Shown in pieces: positions 59,687 through 64,000 of a stretch of 64,000 bases of DNA; the first letter of the stretch is position 1, and each line of letters begins with the position of its first letter. Both the position numbers and the translations under genes were made by a program. Below the pieces are notes generated by a model. That model saw only the letters and a program-made list of their open reading frames with translations, did not search any database and was not told the origin of the DNA. Origin of the DNA: Chitinophagales bacterium (GTDB taxonomy: Bacteria; Bacteroidota; Bacteroidia; Chitinophagales; Saprospiraceae); the NCBI GenBank assembly GCA_017303875.1, contig JAFLBP010000016.1:1-64000 (forward strand), given 5' to 3'.

Positions 59687-60952
59687 ATGAAGCATTTATT
59701 TTTGATAATACTCGGTTGCTTTGTGACCGGCTTCGCGCATAGCCAAAACGACACGACCTATATCTCAACCGGTTCCGAGCAGGCGCTGATGGAGCAAACA
59801 AAGTTGCAGGATGCGTATGATGAAATTTATGGCCGTCGGCAACAAACACGTTGGGCGTTTAAGTATACGCCTGTTTTTAACGGCGATGTGCATTTGCTGA
59901 GCGGCGGTGCAGAGGTAAAACTCGGGCCGGCATTTTCGCTGAACGCGCAAGTGCAATCAAGCTTTCTGGATGTAGATATTTTTGAAGCCTCGTCCAGCAG
60001 TTGGGCCTGGGGCGCAGGTGCGGATTTATATGGCAATCGTTATAGCCTTGAAGCCCGCTGGTATTACAACATGGCACGTCGGGTAAAAGCCGGGCTACAT
60101 GCCAACAACCTAAGCGGTAATTACGTCGGCCTTGAGGGCACTTTGTACCGCGGACACGAGATACTTAGAAACAGCCCTAAGCTCAATTCGCTCAGCGCCC
60201 GAATGGGAATGCAACGCCGCTTTCTGCGTCATGTATTCTTCGATTTGAGTGCTGGCGTAGAATGGCTACAATTCAGGTCAGAAGGCTTCAAAAACGATTA
60301 CCTCGCCATTTCGCCGCGCTTCAGCGCCGGATTTCTGATTGGTGACACCAAGCGCCAGAACCTGCAAAATACGGAAGCCACCTGTACTATTTTGCGTTGT
60401 TTTCAGGAAGATCGGCATTTATTGAAAGTAGATGTAATTAACCTTTTCAAGATGCCCAACCCCTGGCAGATGAGCGGTAAAATTGGTGTGACTTACGAAC
60501 AGAAAATAGGCGAATCTCCTTTTTCTGTCGGGCTAAGGGGTGAAACGGAACTGCTCGCGACCCGGTTTGGCTCCGTGGATAATTCATTTTTGCTGAACCT
60601 GCGCGATTTCACGCTGGGCCTCGAAGGCCGCCATTATTTTCTGATGAAACGCCGCCTTGCACGCGGGCTTTCCGGCAACAACCTCAACGGTTTGTATTAC
60701 AGCCTGCAGGGCGATTTCCGCCATTCGCGCTTGCAGCCGGAAAAGGGCGGTATTGTTATCCTGACGAACAGCTGGATGCCTTCTGCCCGACTGGGTTTCC
60801 AGCACCGATTGTTCACTCATGGTTTCATTGACCTCAATATTGGTCCAGTCGGGCAGCATAATGTGCAGCGCGTAGAAGGCGTAGCCGGACGCTCTGCCGA
60901 ATTCGGCGGGTTCAGTCTGGTGGGGAATATCCGCGCCGGTTTTGCTTTTTAA
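59687..60952 (+). CDS. Outer-membrane beta-barrel-like protein, paralogue 2
   Basis: A 421-aa protein with signal peptide MKHLFLIILGCFVTGFAHSQ, 34 bp after paralogue 1. It shares the sequence plan: NDTTYISTGSEQALMEQTKL, SLEARWYYNMARRVKAGLHA, NNLSGNYVGLEGTLYRG, RMGMQRRFLRHVFFDLSAGV, LARGLSGNNLNGLYYSLQGD and ends GNIRAGFAF. The similarity along the whole length indicates tandem duplication. An outer-membrane location is inferred from the strands and final Phe. The function is unknown. Confidence 0.82.
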   Translation: MKHLFLIILGCFVTGFAHSQNDTTYISTGSEQALMEQTKLQDAYDEIYGRRQQTRWAFKYTPVFNGDVHLLSGGAEVKLGPAFSLNAQVQSSFLDVDIFEASSSSWAWGAGADLYGNRYSLEARWYYNMARRVKAGLHANNLSGNYVGLEGTLYRGHEILRNSPKLNSLSARMGMQRRFLRHVFFDLSAGVEWLQFRSEGFKNDYLAISPRFSAGFLIGDTKRQNLQNTEATCTILRCFQEDRHLLKVDVINLFKMPNPWQMSGKIGVTYEQKIGESPFSVGLRGETELLATRFGSVDNSFLLNLRDFTLGLEGRHYFLMKRRLARGLSGNNLNGLYYSLQGDFRHSRLQPEKGGIVILTNSWMPSARLGFQHRLFTHGFIDLNIGPVGQHNVQRVEGVAGRSAEFGGFSLVGNIRAGFAF

Positions 60953-61052
60953 TCCCCGTAAAATTTCCACCCGTCGAAAAAAACAGGCGCAACTTGTGCG
61001 AAAAACCGTTGTTTGAGGAATAAAGTCAAATTCTTTAACCTTTTCCTCAACT

Positions 61053-63737
61053 ATGAAACGAATACTGACCGTCGCGTTCCTCGCGCTGTTCGCCATCTCG
61101 CTTTCCGCACAGGAAGCCCCGCTTATTGACCGGGAAATATTTTTCGATAACCCGGAAATTGCAGGCGCACAACTCTCCCCCGACGCCAAATGGATGACCT
61201 TCATCAAAGCCAATAAAGGCACGATGAACATCTGGCTCAAAAAAGCCGACGAACCCTTCGATAAAGCCAAACCCATTACTGCCGATACCACCCGGCCCAT
61301 CCGCAGCTATTTCTGGACCTACGACAGCCGCTATGTGCTCTATGTGCAGGATAAAGGCGGCAATGAAGACTTCCACGTCTACGCCATTGACCCCTTCGCA
61401 GCGCCCGACGCCGCTACCGGCATCCAACCAGCGCGCGATGTCACGCCCTACGAGAAAACCCGCGCCTTTATCTACAATGTCTCTAAAAAAGACCCCAATA
61501 AAATGTGGGTCGGCCTCAACGACCGCGACCAGGCCTGGCACGACCTCTATGAAGTGAACATCGCCACCGGCCAGCGCAAGCTCCTGCGCCAAAATACCGA
61601 CCGCATCACCGGCTGGGATTTCGACTGGGATGAAAACCTGCGTTTCGCCAGCCGCAGCAACGACGACGGCTCCACGGAATTGCTCGTGGTAGACAAAGAC
61701 AAACTTAACAAGGTGTATGAAGTCGGCCCGCTCGACAATGCCTATATTATCTCTTTTACCAAAGATAATAAAACGCCCTACCTCGTAACGAACAAAGACC
61801 GGAACTTTACAGAAATGGTGCTTTTCGACGCCGCTACCGGCAAAGAAACGCCCGTGGAAAAAGACCCGCTCAACAAAGTGGATTTTGGCGGCGCCTATTT
61901 CAACGACCTGAGCCGCGAACTCGTCTATACCGAATACACCGACGCCAAAACGCGCCTGTACTGGAAAGATAAAAAAGCCGAAGCCGAATATAAATTCCTC
62001 GAAGGTAAATTCCCCGGCAAGGAAATCGGCTACAGCTCCATGGACAAAACCCAAACCAAAATGCTCATTTCCGTGAGCAGCGACACCGACCCCGGCGAAG
62101 TGTACCTCTTCGACCGCAAAAGCAAAAAATTGACGTTCCAGTACCGCCCCCGCCCCAAACTCGATCCCAAAAACCTGGCCCCCATGGAGCCGATTACCTA
62201 TAAATCGTCAGACGGCCTGGAAATTCCCGCCTACCTCACCATTCCCAAAGGCAAGGAACGCAAAAACCTTCCCCTCATCGTGATCCCGCACGGCGGCCCT
62301 TGGGCACGCGACTACTGGGGCTACAACGCCTACGCACAGTACTGGTCGAACCGCGGCTATGCAGTGCTGCAAATGAACTTCCGCGGCTCCACGGGCTACG
62401 GCAAAGCATTCATCAATGCCGGCAACCAGGAATGGGGACAAAAAATGCAGGACGATATTACCTGGGGCGTCAAACACCTCGTGGCAGAAGGTATTGTTGA
62501 CAAAGCCAACGTAGGTATCCTCGGCGGCTCCTATGGTGGTTATGCCACGCTGGCCGGCGTCACTTTCACGCCTGATGTGTATAAATCGGCCGTCGCCATC
62601 GTAGCGCCCTCCAACCTCAACACCCTGTTGGCTTCCATTCCGCCGTATTGGGAGAGCATCCGCAAAACTTTCTACCTGCGTATGGGCGACCCCAATACAC
62701 CCGAAGGCAAGGAGCAGTTGGAACGCCAATCGCCCCTCAACCACGTGGATAAAATCAAAACGCCGCTGATGATTGTGCAGGGCGCCAACGACCCGCGTGT
62801 GAAAAAGCCGGAAGCCGACCAGATTGTGGTGGCCATGCGCGAGAAAGGTATCCCGGTGGAATACATCTGTGCCCCCGATGAAGGCCACGGCTTCGCCCGC
62901 CCGGTCAATAACATGGCTTACCTCGCCGCTGCCGAAAAATTTATGGCCAAACACCTCGGCGGCCGCTATCAGGAAAGCATGACGCCCGATGTGGCCAAAC
63001 GCCTCGGTGAAATCACGGTAGATGTAAAAACCGTGAAAAAGCCCCTGCGCGCTGATGAAGTGGCTGAAAAAATGAAAAACCAGAAAGGCGATATGCCTGC
63101 CCGCGACTTCAAACCCGGCGTGTATGAGTACCATATTGACATTTCCTTCGGCGGACAAAATATGGGCATGGAGAGCAAGCGCATCGTAAAGGAAAGTGAA
63201 GGCAGCTGGGAAGTAAGCGATGAACTGAATGGCCCAATGGGCACCATGAAGGAGATGAGCCGACTCAAGCGCCAGACGCTCAAACCGGTCAGCCGTGATG
63301 TGAATCAAGGCCCGGCCGTCATTAAACTGAACTACAGTGCCGAAGGTGTAAGCGGCAACATCAACGCGATGGGCAAAGAAACGCCGGTGAACGTCGCTGC
63401 CGATAAATCCCTCTCTCCTGATGGTTCCTGCATTGATCTCTACCTTGCTGCTTACGATTGGGCCGAGGGCCAAACCCGCTATTTCGACCTGTTTGAGCTG
63501 GAAACCATGAGCGTTAGCACGAAAGAGGCCAAAATGTTGCGCCGTGAAAAAGTGACGGTACCCGCCGGCGAGTTCGACGCCGTTGTGGTGGAAGTAAAAA
63601 ATGCCGCCGATGGCAGCGGTAATGTAATTTACTGGATCGCTGGCGAATACTGCGTCAAATCAGAAGCCAACCTGCCGCAAATGGCTGGCGCCAAAATGAT
63701 TTCTGTGCTGAAAAGCGCAACCGTCGGTCGCCCCTAA
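61053..63737 (+). CDS. S9 family prolyl-oligopeptidase-like peptidase with C-terminal DUF3108-like extension
   Basis: An 894-aa exported protein; signal peptide MKRILTVAFLALFAISLSAQ. Residues about 25-390 form a beta-propeller (QLSPDAKWMTFIKANKGTMN, SYFWTYDSRYVLYVQDKGGN). The alpha/beta hydrolase follows: PHGGPWARDYWGYNAYAQYW, NFRGSTGYGKAFINAGNQEW, nucleophile VGILGGSYGGYATLAGVTF, Asp in IVQGANDPRVKKPEAD, His in APDEGHGFARPVNNMAY. Beyond about residue 650, where S9 enzymes usually end, an extra 230-residue domain (GVYEYHIDISFGGQNMGMES, VTVPAGEFDAVVVEVKNAAD, YWIAGEYCVKSEAN) resembles DUF3108. A terminator follows. Confidence 0.92.
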   Translation: MKRILTVAFLALFAISLSAQEAPLIDREIFFDNPEIAGAQLSPDAKWMTFIKANKGTMNIWLKKADEPFDKAKPITADTTRPIRSYFWTYDSRYVLYVQDKGGNEDFHVYAIDPFAAPDAATGIQPARDVTPYEKTRAFIYNVSKKDPNKMWVGLNDRDQAWHDLYEVNIATGQRKLLRQNTDRITGWDFDWDENLRFASRSNDDGSTELLVVDKDKLNKVYEVGPLDNAYIISFTKDNKTPYLVTNKDRNFTEMVLFDAATGKETPVEKDPLNKVDFGGAYFNDLSRELVYTEYTDAKTRLYWKDKKAEAEYKFLEGKFPGKEIGYSSMDKTQTKMLISVSSDTDPGEVYLFDRKSKKLTFQYRPRPKLDPKNLAPMEPITYKSSDGLEIPAYLTIPKGKERKNLPLIVIPHGGPWARDYWGYNAYAQYWSNRGYAVLQMNFRGSTGYGKAFINAGNQEWGQKMQDDITWGVKHLVAEGIVDKANVGILGGSYGGYATLAGVTFTPDVYKSAVAIVAPSNLNTLLASIPPYWESIRKTFYLRMGDPNTPEGKEQLERQSPLNHVDKIKTPLMIVQGANDPRVKKPEADQIVVAMREKGIPVEYICAPDEGHGFARPVNNMAYLAAAEKFMAKHLGGRYQESMTPDVAKRLGEITVDVKTVKKPLRADEVAEKMKNQKGDMPARDFKPGVYEYHIDISFGGQNMGMESKRIVKESEGSWEVSDELNGPMGTMKEMSRLKRQTLKPVSRDVNQGPAVIKLNYSAEGVSGNINAMGKETPVNVAADKSLSPDGSCIDLYLAAYDWAEGQTRYFDLFELETMSVSTKEAKMLRREKVTVPAGEFDAVVVEVKNAADGSGNVIYWIAGEYCVKSEANLPQMAGAKMISVLKSATVGRP

Positions 63738-63744
63738 GATAATT

Positions 63745-63814
63745 ATTTGGGTGAATTTTCAGGATAAATGCGGGTGCGATTCCAATTTATCCTCTAAATT
63801 CACCCAAATTTTTT
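63745..63814 (+). terminator. Long two-part stem terminator
   Basis: Outer stem ATTTGGGTGAATTT / AAATTCACCCAAAT (63745-63758 and 63796-63809), 2-nt mismatched bulge, inner stem AGGATAAAT / ATTTATCCT (63761-63769 and 63785-63793), then T-run to 63814. It ends the peptidase transcript. Confidence 0.88.
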
Positions 63815-63840
63815 GTAACCATTTAAAATACTGATTGCTC

Positions 63841-64000
63841 ATGCGAATGTACCTCACTGCTGCAATACTCCTCATCAGCGCCCTGAGTTTGTCGGCCCAA
63901 TCGTTTACCGGCGTATGGCGCACGGTAGACGATGAAACCGGACAAGCCAAAAGTAACCTCGAAATTTATGAAGCCGGTGGTAAATATTACGGGAAAGTAG
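63841..64000 (+). CDS. DUF2147 family exported protein (5' part)
   Basis: The first 53 codons of a gene that runs off the window. Signal peptide MYLTAAILLISALSLSAQ is followed by SFTGVWRTVDDETGQAKSNL and EIYEAGGKYYGKV, the usual start of DUF2147 proteins (GxWxTxDDxTGxxKS). A periplasmic or surface protein of unknown function. The frame is open to the right edge. Confidence 0.85.
   Translation, partial: MRMYLTAAILLISALSLSAQSFTGVWRTVDDETGQAKSNLEIYEAGGKYYGKV

Noticed and set aside
61047..63473. Two long minus-strand frames opposite the S9 peptidase
   Set aside because: They mirror a GC-rich gene and carry no motif; the plus-strand frame has signal peptide and catalytic residues.

Overview
The window looks like chromosome from a Bacteroidota bacterium, possibly of the Saprospiria (the phylum is well supported, the class is a guess). 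The evidence is: promoters of the TTG/TTTG-N19-23-TAnnTTTG type before many genes; very few Shine-Dalgarno sites; six secreted proteins with type IX secretion (T9SS) C-terminal sorting domains; and families largely confined to this phylum (DUF4270, DUF4783, stand-alone GT5 domain next to glmS). Base composition is moderately GC-rich apart from one AT-rich island (27.6-29.9 kb) and some AT-rich intergenic stretches.

Layout. 1-975: the end of a CRISPR array (nine identical 36-bp repeats, eight complete spacers) and an AT-rich flank that looks like its leader; no cas genes are present. 976-10.2 kb: CNT nucleoside transporter, an unknown membrane protein, FtsK, an MsbA-like ABC exporter, TraB/GumN lipoprotein and a MATE efflux pump. 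10.3-16.7 kb: secreted sugar dehydrogenase, aroA, a triple-PDZ secreted protein and D-Ala-D-Ala ligase. 16.8-19.7 kb: a GT2/sugar-transferase-like fusion coupled to an SGNH-like protein. 19.9-25.1 kb: GT5 domain protein, DUF4270 lipoprotein, glmS, aroQ and a Fur-family regulator. 25.2-27.5 kb: DUF4783 protein and recJ. 27.6-29.9 kb: AT-rich island with an XRE regulator, a Cys-rich lipoprotein and an outer-membrane protein. 29.9-35.8 kb: desaturase-family protein, CapA, DUF4230, a small exported protein, Nudix, an unannotated structured transcription unit, and mtaB. 35.9-49.1 kb: large T9SS cargo proteins mixed with sugar/nucleotide enzymes, a 2-hydroxyacid dehydrogenase and an MFS transporter. 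49.2-51.3 kb: PfkB kinase, tRNA-Asn and psuG. 51.3-55.7 kb: a leftward exopolysaccharide operon. 56.2-61 kb: ECF sigma factor, likely anti-sigma factor and envelope proteins including two tandem paralogues. 61-64 kb: an S9 peptidase with an unusual C-terminal extension, and the start of a DUF2147 gene.

The most interesting non-coding signals are: (i) a ~415-nt unit at 34.0-34.44 kb with its own promoter, several hairpins and a strong terminator but no gene, a candidate new ncRNA; (ii) two copies, 31 kb apart, of a 52-nt double-hairpin element in which each hairpin follows GTAC and stem differences are compensatory, resembling REP doublets; (iii) a second 37-nt dyad element, also in two copies with a compensatory change at the stem foot; and (iv) the CRISPR array, whose 35-40-nt spacers include one with a perfect 10-bp inverted repeat.

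Most protein-coding genes belong to recognisable families. Starts were chosen by signal peptides, conserved N-termini, overlaps with upstream genes and promoter positions. All family assignments come from reading motifs by eye; no database search was possible.
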